Shown here: one piece after another, positions 57,387 through 64,000 of the stretch
Layout: every line of letters begins with the position of its first letter
Position numbering within the stretch: the first letter of the stretch is position 1
From: JBOFBH01 sp051657715
Lineage (GTDB): Bacteria > Actinomycetota > Actinomycetes > Actinomycetales > Angustibacteraceae
Assembly (NCBI GenBank): GCA_051657715.1
Contig: JBOFLF010000105.1
Location: forward strand, 1-64,000
DNA: 64,000 bases
Reading direction: 5' to 3'
Program-made: the position numbers and the translations under genes
The notes under the pieces: model-generated
The model's database searches: none
What the model saw: only the letters and a program-made list of their open reading frames with translations
What the model was told of the DNA's origin: nothing

Positions 57387-58490
57387 CTATCCCCCGAGGC
57401 GCTCACCGGTGGTGGCGTGGAACATGTGCACATGTCCCTCCTTAGGGGTCAGGTACACGGTCTCGCCCTTGGCCGGCGGGGTACGGCCATCAACCCGGGC
57501 GATGAAGGGCTTGGCCACCCCGACCGCGGCCGGGTCGGCGTGCAGCTGCGCCTGCGGAATCCCGTAGATGTAGGCATCAGCGCCGAGCTCCTCGACCACC
57601 TCGACCTCGACCGCCAGGCCCTGGCCGGCCGGCGCCACCGTGACGTCCTCGGGACGGACGCCGAGGGTGAGGGTGCTGCCGGCGGATGCCAGGTGCTCCC
57701 GGGCCACCGGGTAGGTCGCGGTGCCCAGCGTGACCCCACCGTCGACCACCGGGACGTCGAGCAGGTTCATCGCCGGGGACCCGATGAAGCCGGCCACGAA
57801 CACGTTGTCCGGGTGGTCGTACATCCGGCGCGGGGTGTCCACCTGCTGCAGCAGGCCGTCCTTGAGGACGGCGACCCGGTCGCCCATCGTCATCGCCTCG
57901 ACCTGGTCGTGGGTGACGTACACGGTGGTGATGCCGAGCCGGCGCTGCAGCGAGGCGATCTGCGTGCGGGTCTGCACCCGGAGCTTGGCGTCCAGGTTGG
58001 ACAGCGGCTCGTCCATCAGGAACACCTGCGGCTGCCGCACGATCGCCCGGCCCATCGCGACCCGCTGCCGCTGCCCACCGGACAGCGCCTTCGGCTTGCG
58101 GGCCAGATACTGCTCGAGGTCGAGGATCTTTGCCGCGTCGGCCACCCGCTTCTTGATCTCGTCCTTCGGGGTGCCGGCGATCTTCAGCGCGAAACCCATG
58201 TTGTCGGCGACGGTCATATGCGGGTACAGCGCGTAGTTCTGGAACACCATCGCGATGTCCCGGTCCTTCGGCGCTTCGTTGGTGACGTCTCGCTCGCCGA
58301 TCAGGATCCGGCCGCCGTTGACGTCCTCCAAGCCGGCCAGCATCCGCAGCGAGGTGGTCTTGCCGCACCCGGACGGACCCACGAGGACGAGGAACTCGCC
58401 GTCCTCGATGGCCAGGTCGAGCTTGTCGACCGCGGGCTTGTCGGCTCCCGGGTAAACCCGGGATGCCTTGTCATACGTGACCGTTGCCAT
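57387..58490 (-). CDS. msiK: Multiple-sugar ABC transporter ATP-binding protein (MsiK-type)
   Basis: This ATPase energises several sugar importers in actinobacteria. Walker A is LVGPSGCGKTTSLRML, the signature LSGGQRQRVAMGRA, Walker B VFLMDEPLSNLDAKLR and the switch VTHDQVEAMTMGD. The C-terminal part has the OB-type regulatory domain (TLGVRPEDVTVAP, AKPFIARVDGR). The ATG at 58490 (MATVTYDKASRVYPG) is preferred to one six codons upstream. No sugar permease is beside it, as usual for shared ATPases such as MsiK and UgpC; the gene stands alone, divergent from the LacI regulator. Confidence 0.94.
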   Translation of the reverse strand: MATVTYDKASRVYPGADKPAVDKLDLAIEDGEFLVLVGPSGCGKTTSLRMLAGLEDVNGGRILIGERDVTNEAPKDRDIAMVFQNYALYPHMTVADNMGFALKIAGTPKDEIKKRVADAAKILDLEQYLARKPKALSGGQRQRVAMGRAIVRQPQVFLMDEPLSNLDAKLRVQTRTQIASLQRRLGITTVYVTHDQVEAMTMGDRVAVLKDGLLQQVDTPRRMYDHPDNVFVAGFIGSPAMNLLDVPVVDGGVTLGTATYPVAREHLASAGSTLTLGVRPEDVTVAPAGQGLAVEVEVVEELGADAYIYGIPQAQLHADPAAVGVAKPFIARVDGRTPPAKGETVYLTPKEGHVHMFHATTGERLGG

Positions 58491-58759
58491 GACGATCCGT
58501 CCCTTCACCGGCAGGTACGTGCCGGACGATCCGAGTGGAGGGGCATCGACAGGTCGCCGATGCTGAGATGATGCGGGGTCATCATGCCGTCAGCCGAAGC
58601 CGGCGACAAGGTGCCGACTACCCACAAGGCGACGGCCACGCCGTTCGGGTGGCAGACCAGGCGGCTAGGCTCCGGCAGGACCAGGTCGGCACGGGCGTGC
58701 GCTGGGTGTCAGGTCGGTGGGGCCTGGTCGGTGGCAGCTGACCGGTAGCAGGAGGTGCC

Positions 58760-59959
58760 GTGGCAGCGCGATTGGCGGACATCGCCGCCCAGGCGGGGGT
58801 GAGCGAGGCGACGGTCAGCCGGGTGCTCAACGCCAAGCCGGGGGTGGCGGACGCCACCCGCCAAGCGGTGCTGACCGCGCTCGACGTGCTCGGCTACGAG
58901 CGGCCGACCCGGCTGCGGCGCAAGAGCGCTGGCCTGGTCGGCCTGATCGTGCCGGAGCTGACCAACCCCATCTTTCCCGCGTTCGCTCAGGTGATCGAGA
59001 CCGCGCTGGCCCGTCAGGGCTACACCCCCGTGCTCTGCACCCAGACGCCGGGCGGGGTGCACGAGGACGACTACACCGAGATGCTGCTGGAGCGCAGTGT
59101 CAGTGGCATTGTGTTCGTCTCCGGCCTGCACGCCGACGCCAGCGCCGACCACGAGCGATACCGCCAGCTGCTCGCCCGCGGCCTGCCGATCGTCCTGGTC
59201 AACGGGCACGCGGCGGACGTCGAGGCGCCGCAGGTCTCCTGCGACGACGAGGTGGCCGCTGAGCTGGCAGTCGGGCACCTCGTGTCGCTGGGGCACCATC
59301 GGATCGGGCTCGCCGTCGGGCCGGAGCGATTCGTGCCGACCGCCCGCAAGATCGAGGGGTTCCGCAGGGCGATGCGCGCGCTGGTACCGGGCGGTACTCC
59401 CGATGTGGGCGGCCCCAGCACGCCTGGTGCCGGTGCTGATCGTGGCACTGCCGGTGCTGGCGTCGATTCCGGCCCGGATGCTGGTGCGGGTCTCGATGCC
59501 ATGGTGGAGGGATCGCTGTTCACCGTGGAGGGCGGGCAGGCCGCGGCGGGTCGGCTGCTGGACGGTGGCTGCACCGCGGTGATCTGCGGGTCGGACCTGA
59601 TGGCGCTCGGTGCTATCCGCGCCGCGCGGTCACGTGGCCTGCGGGTGCCGGGCGACGTGTCGGTGGTCGGCTACGACGACTCTCCGTTGATGGCCTTCAC
59701 CGATCCGCCCCTGACCACTCTGCGTCAGTCGGTGCAGAGCATGGGCGAGGCAGCCGTCCGGGCGCTGATCGACGAGGTCACCGGCCACCCGGCGCCGCGC
59801 ACCGAGTACCTGTTCCGGCCCGAGCTCGTCGTCCGGCACTCCACCGGAGTCGCACCGGAGATGGCCGCCGCCATCGCCCGGTCTCAGGAGCGGTCCGCCT
59901 CGACCGGATCGTTCGAGGCCGCCGACCTGGTCCGGGCAGACCGCGACGCTCGCCGGTGA
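58760..59959 (+). CDS. LacI-family transcriptional regulator
   Basis: The N-terminal helix-turn-helix reads RLADIAAQAGVSEATVSRVLNAKPG, then the hinge and the ribose-binding-like core with VPELTNPIFPAFAQVIETAL. The GTG start has GCAGGAGG upstream. The protein has 399 residues, some 55 more than usual, because of a Gly/Ala-rich insertion (about 217-247, GAGADRGTAGAGVDSGPDAGAG). It is divergent from msiK across 269 bases, so it may control sugar uptake, which is inference. Confidence 0.92.
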   Translation: MAARLADIAAQAGVSEATVSRVLNAKPGVADATRQAVLTALDVLGYERPTRLRRKSAGLVGLIVPELTNPIFPAFAQVIETALARQGYTPVLCTQTPGGVHEDDYTEMLLERSVSGIVFVSGLHADASADHERYRQLLARGLPIVLVNGHAADVEAPQVSCDDEVAAELAVGHLVSLGHHRIGLAVGPERFVPTARKIEGFRRAMRALVPGGTPDVGGPSTPGAGADRGTAGAGVDSGPDAGAGLDAMVEGSLFTVEGGQAAAGRLLDGGCTAVICGSDLMALGAIRAARSRGLRVPGDVSVVGYDDSPLMAFTDPPLTTLRQSVQSMGEAAVRALIDEVTGHPAPRTEYLFRPELVVRHSTGVAPEMAAAIARSQERSASTGSFEAADLVRADRDARR

Positions 59960-60055
59960 CCCGCTGCTCGCCGCCGCGGTCCTGGTGAGTGAGTTCCACG
60001 CTGACGGTGGACCAGAAACTCGACCAGGCACGCGTGTGGTGCGCTGTCCAGTGAG

Positions 60056-60910
60056 CTAGGGGTGCTCGTCGGTGCCGAGCTGGGCATCCAGCTGGGTTTC
60101 CAGTGTGCTGAGCAGGGAGCGGACGGCGGTCGGGTCAGCGATCCGGTAGGCGGCGGTGGTGTCACCCGGCCCGACCTTGATGCCGACGTCACCAGCGCGC
60201 AGCGTGGCGAACACCGTCTCGTCGGTGACGTCGTCGCCGACGAACACCACCGCGCACCGATCACCGAGTCGGCTTCGCAGCCGCTGGACGGCGGCGCCCT
60301 TGGTGGCGGGCACCACGGCCGCCTCGACCACCTCCTTGCCCGGCGTCACGTGCACCCGGATCGCCTGCGGCAGCGCGGCAAGCGCGGCACGGGCTTCACG
60401 GGCCGCGGTCGCCGCGTCGGCGCGGTCCGGGACGCCGCGGGTGTGCAACACCGCGGCCGTCGGCTTGTCCTCCACCCGGGCGCCGGGGTGCCGGGCAGCT
60501 ACCGCGGCCAGCGCGGCACGGACGTCCCGCAGCAATGGCGGGGCAGCGCCAGCGGGGGCGTTCACGTCCAGCTCGGCGCCGTGACTGCCGACGGCCAGCA
60601 CCGAGCCGTCCGCGGCGGCCTGGTCCGGGACGGCCAATCCGGAGACGGCAAGCAGGTCCACTCGGGAACGACCGGACACCAGCGCGACCGTCACCCCAGG
60701 TCGTCCGGCCAGCCGGCGGACGGTGTCCATCGAGCCCGGCAGTGCCTGGGCGGCGGACGGTGTGTCGACGATCGGAGCAAGGACGCCGTCGAAGTCCAGG
60801 GCGACCAGCAGCGGGTGTCGTCCGGCCACCTCGCGGACCGCGGCCAGCAGCGCGGGCGCCAGCTTGGCAGCCGGGTATCGCGCAGTAGTTTGCTCCCTCG
60901 ACTCGCTCAT
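60056..60910 (-). CDS. otsB: Trehalose-6-phosphate phosphatase
   Basis: OtsB removes phosphate from trehalose-6-phosphate. The HAD motifs are in order: LLVALDFDGVLAPIV (DxDGxL nucleophile Asp), LVSGRSR, the lysine of TKGAAVQRLRS and FVGDDVTDETVF (acidic motif IV). The ATG at 60910 is used; an ATG five codons earlier exists. It lies 101 bases downstream of otsA, so the two probably form one unit for trehalose synthesis. Confidence 0.95.
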   Translation of the reverse strand: MSESREQTTARYPAAKLAPALLAAVREVAGRHPLLVALDFDGVLAPIVDTPSAAQALPGSMDTVRRLAGRPGVTVALVSGRSRVDLLAVSGLAVPDQAAADGSVLAVGSHGAELDVNAPAGAAPPLLRDVRAALAAVAARHPGARVEDKPTAAVLHTRGVPDRADAATAAREARAALAALPQAIRVHVTPGKEVVEAAVVPATKGAAVQRLRSRLGDRCAVVFVGDDVTDETVFATLRAGDVGIKVGPGDTTAAYRIADPTAVRSLLSTLETQLDAQLGTDEHP

Positions 60911-61011
60911 CGGGCCTCGCTCCATCGGGCTCGGCCGTGGAGTCTCAGGCTGGGGGCTTCAGTCATCGGCTTTCGGTCATCGGGAGCGGCCGGGTCATCG
61001 ACGCGGGGTGG

Positions 61012-62673
61012 TCATCGGACTGGTCCAGGCAGGCCGGTTGGCGGCTCAGGCCGATGGGGCGCGGTCTGCAAGGCGCGCAGGAAGTCGTCGGCCCAGTGCT
61101 GAACGTCGCGATCGCGGACCCGTCTGCGCAGGGCACGCATCCGGCGGCGCTTCTCCCGCGGATCGGCGTCCAGGGCGCGGTTGATGGTCGCCTTGAGCCC
61201 GGCGATGTCGTGCGGGTTGCAGATGAACGCCTGCCCCAGCTCGCCAGCTGAGCCGGTGAACTCCGACAGGACCAGTGCGCCGCCCTCGTCCCACCGGCAG
61301 GTCACGTACTCCTTCGCGACCAGGTTCATCCCGTCCCGAAGCGGGGTGACCAGCATGACGTCGGCAGCCAGAAACAGCGCGGCCATCTCCGCACGGTCGA
61401 AGGACTGCCGCAGGTACTGCACGGCTGGGTTCCCGAGTTGGCTGAACTCGCCGTTGACCCGTCCCACCATGACCTCGACCTGGTCGCGCAGCTGCACGTA
61501 GGCGCTGACCCGCTCCCGGCTCGGGGTCGCCACCTGGACCAGCACCGTGTCCGGCGGGCCGAGCGCGCCGTCCTCCAGCAGCTCCGTGTACGCCTTGAGG
61601 CGGTGCCGGATGCCCTTGGTGTAGTCCAGCCGGTCGACGCCCAGCAGCAGCCGGGCCGGGTCCCCCAGGTCATGGCGGACCTGCCGGGCGCGCTCCATCA
61701 CCTCGGGGGTGCGGGCCAGCTCCTCCAAGCTGCGGACATCGATCGAGATCGGGAAGGCGGTCGCTCGAACCACCCGCCCGGCCGCGGGGTGGTCGGCTGC
61801 GGGGTGGTCGGCTGCATGGTGGTCAGGTCCGTGCTGGTCGGAGTGCTGCTGGGCTTGGGTCTTGAGGTCACGGTGTCCCGGGTGCACGGTGACGGTGTCG
61901 CCGCGGGTCGGCAGGCCGGCGAGCCGGCGGCACGCGCGGACGAAGTTCTCGGCGTCCGCGCGGCGCTGGAAGCCCAGCAGGTCCGCACCGAGCAGACCGT
62001 CGATCACCGCGCGCCGCCAGGGCAGCTGCGCGAACAGCTCCACCGGCGGGAACGGGATGTGGTCGAACCAGCCGATCCGCACGTCCGGCCGCAGCTGCCG
62101 GAGCATCGCGGGCACCAGCTGCATCTGATAGTCGTGAACCCACACGCTCGCGCCTGGGGCGGCCAGCTCAGCCGCGGCCGCGGCGAACCGCCGGTTGACC
62201 GCCTGGTACCCCTCGAACCAGCGGCGCCGGAACCTCGGCGGCACGATCACGTCGTGGTACAGCGGCCACAACGTCTCGTTGCTGAAACCCTCGTAGTGGT
62301 CCTCCACCTCGCGTTGGGTGAGGCCGACCGCGTGGAGGTGCATGCCGTCGTCGTCGAATGGCTCCGGCGGGTCGCCCGGGTCACCGGACCAGCCGATCCA
62401 CGCGCCGCTGCGGGCGTGCCGCGCGTCGCTCATCACCGACTTCATCGCGGTCACCAGACCGCCTGGGCTCTGCGCCCACCGGACCGTGCCGTCCTGCTCG
62501 GTGATCCGGTCGACCGGGAGCCGGTTCGCGACGACCACAAGGTTGAACGTCCGCCGCCGAGGTCGCTTCGTTGCGGCGGCGGCAGCGAGGTCGACCTGCG
62601 ACCGTGTGGTGTGCGCCAGATCGCTGGATGCGCCGCCCGGTAGGCGTGGGAGCGGGGGCTCCGTCCGGGTCAC
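61012..62673 (-). CDS. otsA: Trehalose-6-phosphate synthase
   Basis: OtsA joins UDP-glucose (or ADP-glucose) and glucose-6-phosphate. Family motifs are LVVVANRLPVDRI, SPGGLVTAMKSV, VWVHDYQMQLVPAMLR, LGVDRLDYTKGIRHRL and the C-terminal VTPLRDGMNLVAKEYV. The 553 residues exceed the usual 480 because of an N-terminal 40-residue extension and an insertion near 285 (His/Asp/Pro-rich, coded by 15-base repeats) in the middle of the donor side. It precedes otsB. Confidence 0.95.
   Translation of the reverse strand: MTRTEPPLPRLPGGASSDLAHTTRSQVDLAAAAATKRPRRRTFNLVVVANRLPVDRITEQDGTVRWAQSPGGLVTAMKSVMSDARHARSGAWIGWSGDPGDPPEPFDDDGMHLHAVGLTQREVEDHYEGFSNETLWPLYHDVIVPPRFRRRWFEGYQAVNRRFAAAAAELAAPGASVWVHDYQMQLVPAMLRQLRPDVRIGWFDHIPFPPVELFAQLPWRRAVIDGLLGADLLGFQRRADAENFVRACRRLAGLPTRGDTVTVHPGHRDLKTQAQQHSDQHGPDHHAADHPAADHPAAGRVVRATAFPISIDVRSLEELARTPEVMERARQVRHDLGDPARLLLGVDRLDYTKGIRHRLKAYTELLEDGALGPPDTVLVQVATPSRERVSAYVQLRDQVEVMVGRVNGEFSQLGNPAVQYLRQSFDRAEMAALFLAADVMLVTPLRDGMNLVAKEYVTCRWDEGGALVLSEFTGSAGELGQAFICNPHDIAGLKATINRALDADPREKRRRMRALRRRVRDRDVQHWADDFLRALQTAPHRPEPPTGLPGPVR
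61786..61827. repeat. 15-bp tandem units inside otsA
   Basis: GGGGTGGTCGGCTGC occurs twice perfectly, followed by a shorter variant. It codes for an H-A/P-A-D repeat in the insertion of OtsA. Confidence 0.85.
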
Positions 62674-62959
62674 GGGGCGGCTCCTGAGTCGAGGCGATCT
62701 TGTCAGCGTACGGGCGCGGCCGGTGGCTGTCGTCTCGAGCCCTCGGCCGCTGGGCGTGGTCCGGTGCCTTCGGGCAGGCCGCGGCGGTCTCGTCCGTGGT
62801 GGAGTTTCACCAGGGAAGTCCTGTCGCTCGAGGCAGCGGGCGCACTACCGTGGTGGCCCCCCGTACTGGGTCTGCGGTCGGCTTGTCTCCGGCCTCGGGC
62901 GCACGGTCGTCGTAGGCCGCGGGGCCGGCGCGGGACTCGGGCGAGCGGAGGCGATCGGC

Positions 62960-63388
62960 ATGCGGATCGTGGATGTGTTGCGGCGCAAGGGTGATCGAGT
63001 GGTGACGGTCGGGCCGGGCGAGCCGGTCCGCGACTTGGTGGCCCGCCTCGCCGAGCACGGGGTGGGTGCCCTGGTGGTCAGCGGTTCGGGCTCCCAGGTG
63101 GACGGCATCGTCAGCGAGCGGGACGTCGTCCGCCGGCTGGGGACGGCTGGAGCCGCGGTGCTCGACGAACCGGTGTCGGCGATCATGACCACGCAGGTCG
63201 CCACCTGTATGCCGGGGGACGACATCGAGCACGTCATGCGTGTGATGACCGAACGTCGGGTGCGGCACCTGCCGGTCCTGGTGGATGGCCAGCTCGGGGG
63301 CATCGTCAGCATCGGTGACGTGGTGAAGTACCGGATCGATCAGTTGCAGACTGAGCGTGACCAGCTCGTCGGCTACCTGCACCAGTGA
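62960..63388 (+). CDS. CBS-domain protein
   Basis: The 142 residues are a tandem CBS pair: VGPGEPVRDLVARLAEHGVGALVV and IVSERDVVRRL in the first, MTTQVATCMPGDDIEHVMRVMTERRVRHLPV and GIVSIGDVVKYRI in the second. The GDVVK end is typical of single CBS-pair proteins that bind AMP/ATP or NAD-type ligands. The ATG at 62960 is preferred; the open frame upstream is not CBS-like. No effector domain is attached. Confidence 0.9.
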   Translation: MRIVDVLRRKGDRVVTVGPGEPVRDLVARLAEHGVGALVVSGSGSQVDGIVSERDVVRRLGTAGAAVLDEPVSAIMTTQVATCMPGDDIEHVMRVMTERRVRHLPVLVDGQLGGIVSIGDVVKYRIDQLQTERDQLVGYLHQ

Positions 63389-63450
63389 GCTGAGCGCGGT
63401 CGGGTTCGGGCCGACCTGATGTGGGTGTGCTGCTGCCGTACGGTAGGCCG

Positions 63451-64000
63451 ATGAGCTCGGGGGAGCAGTGGTTGCCGCCGGGTCACACGACCCCCCTCCT
63501 GGTCGGTCTGGGCGGTCTGCAGCAGGTGGGGCCGTACCGGCTGAGCGGTCGCCTCGGGGAGGGCGGCATGGGGGTGGTGCACCTCGGCCTGGATCCGTCC
63601 GGCCGGGCGGTTGCGGTGAAGGTGCTGCGGGACCACATCGCCTACGACCCGCAGGCCCGCGCTCGTCTGGCCCGGGAGGTCAGCACGTTGCGCCGGGTCC
63701 AGCACCCGTTGGTGGCCGAAATCGTCGACGCCGACGTGCAGGACGCCCAGCCCTACCTGGTGACCCGGTACGTGCCCGGCCCGAGCCTGGACGCGGTGGT
63801 GCGGGAGCACGGCCCGCTGTCCCCGCCGCAGCTGGTGCGGCTCGGTCGTGGCCTGTCGGACGCCTTGCAGGCGATCCATGGGGCCGCGGTGGTGCACCGC
63901 GACCTCAAGCCGGCCAACGTCCTCATGCTGGACGGCGATCCGGTGGTGATCGACTTCGGTATCGCGCACGTCATGGACGACGTGCGGCTCACGTCGACCG
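63451..64000 (+). CDS. Serine/threonine protein kinase (partial, runs off the window)
   Basis: The visible 183 codons hold the glycine-rich loop RLGEGGMGVVHLG, the ATP lysine in VAVKVLRD, the acidic helix residue, the catalytic loop VVHRDLKPANVLM and the DFG motif VVIDFGIAHV. All catalytic residues are present, so it should be an active Hanks-type kinase. The activation loop and everything after are outside the window, so any membrane or sensor domain is unknown. Confidence 0.93.
   Translation, partial: MSSGEQWLPPGHTTPLLVGLGGLQQVGPYRLSGRLGEGGMGVVHLGLDPSGRAVAVKVLRDHIAYDPQARARLAREVSTLRRVQHPLVAEIVDADVQDAQPYLVTRYVPGPSLDAVVREHGPLSPPQLVRLGRGLSDALQAIHGAAVVHRDLKPANVLMLDGDPVVIDFGIAHVMDDVRLTST

Noticed and set aside
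1..64000. CRISPR array
   Set aside because: All repeats are tandem, 15-22 bp in period and lack unique spacers of constant length; no cas gene is present.
1..64000. Insertion sequences or transposases
   Set aside because: No transposase-like frame or terminal inverted repeats were found apart from the remnants listed.

Overview
This window is high-GC actinobacterial DNA (Actinomycetota). Supporting families are mycothiol synthesis (mshA, mshD), CarD, an orphan GlnR regulator, SenX3-RegX3, an RsiG-type anti-sigma factor, and trehalose synthesis by OtsA/OtsB. GTG starts and 4-bp ATGA/GTGA overlaps are frequent. Several blocks keep gene orders known from Mycobacterium tuberculosis (glnR-mshD; xre-hbhA-DUF2516; mshA-ybjN-gpm-senX3-regX3; carD-ispD-ispF-cysS-rlmB), but here they lie close together. 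The genus cannot be fixed from the sequence.

Layout. 1-8.6 kb: a tRNA-Lys(UUU), a methyltransferase, a lipid block (WS/DGAT acyltransferase, PLDc_N membrane protein, FadD15-type acyl-CoA ligase), a membrane metallophosphoesterase and a 49-residue protein. 8.6-13.6 kb: the phosphate uptake operon pstS-pstC-pstA-pstB-pstB with PHO-box-like sites upstream. 13.6-24.1 kb: an EamA exporter, a Nudix/phosphatase protein coupled to polyphosphate kinase, mshD, glnR, a MoaD-type protein, a membrane protein, DsrE, nitrobindin and YgfZ. 24.2-29.7 kb: BKACE, RsiG, a probably leaderless XRE regulator, an HbhA-like protein, DUF2516, a cupin, Dtd and a PBP4-type DD-peptidase. 29.7-35.8 kb: two adjacent secreted proteins joining a tachylectin-like propeller to different zinc peptidase-like domains, a methyltransferase and a membrane-anchored GH31 protein.

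35.9-41.9 kb: mshA, ybjN, gpm, phoU, senX3, regX3 and a lipoprotein. 42.1-52.8 kb: carD, a PIN/TRAM membrane protein, ispD and ispF, then a four-gene biotin operon on the other strand (bioB, a bsaP-bioA fusion, bioF, bioD), then cysS and rlmB. 52.8-57.4 kb: accessory material with a PIN-toxin remnant, a PPOX flavoprotein, a Tat-type esterase, a frameshifted gene scrap, DUF4032, and a DUF6338 gene plus small partner ended by a 13-bp perfect hairpin. 57.4-64 kb: MsiK, a LacI regulator, otsB, otsA, a CBS protein and the start of a Ser/Thr kinase.

How it fits together. Phosphate physiology recurs: pst operon, polyphosphate kinase, PhoU, SenX3-RegX3, and PHO-box-like repeats at both pstS and phoU/senX3. 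A second theme is short tandem duplications (period 15-22 bp) scattered in intergenic gaps and inside genes; inside genes the periods are 15 or 18 bp and keep the frame, apart from one 22-bp copy at the extreme end of bioD. The most unusual single gene is the fusion of the BsaP cysteine motif to BioA. Gaps at 181-414, 6447-6678, 58491-58759 and 62674-62959 show nothing convincing beyond what is listed.
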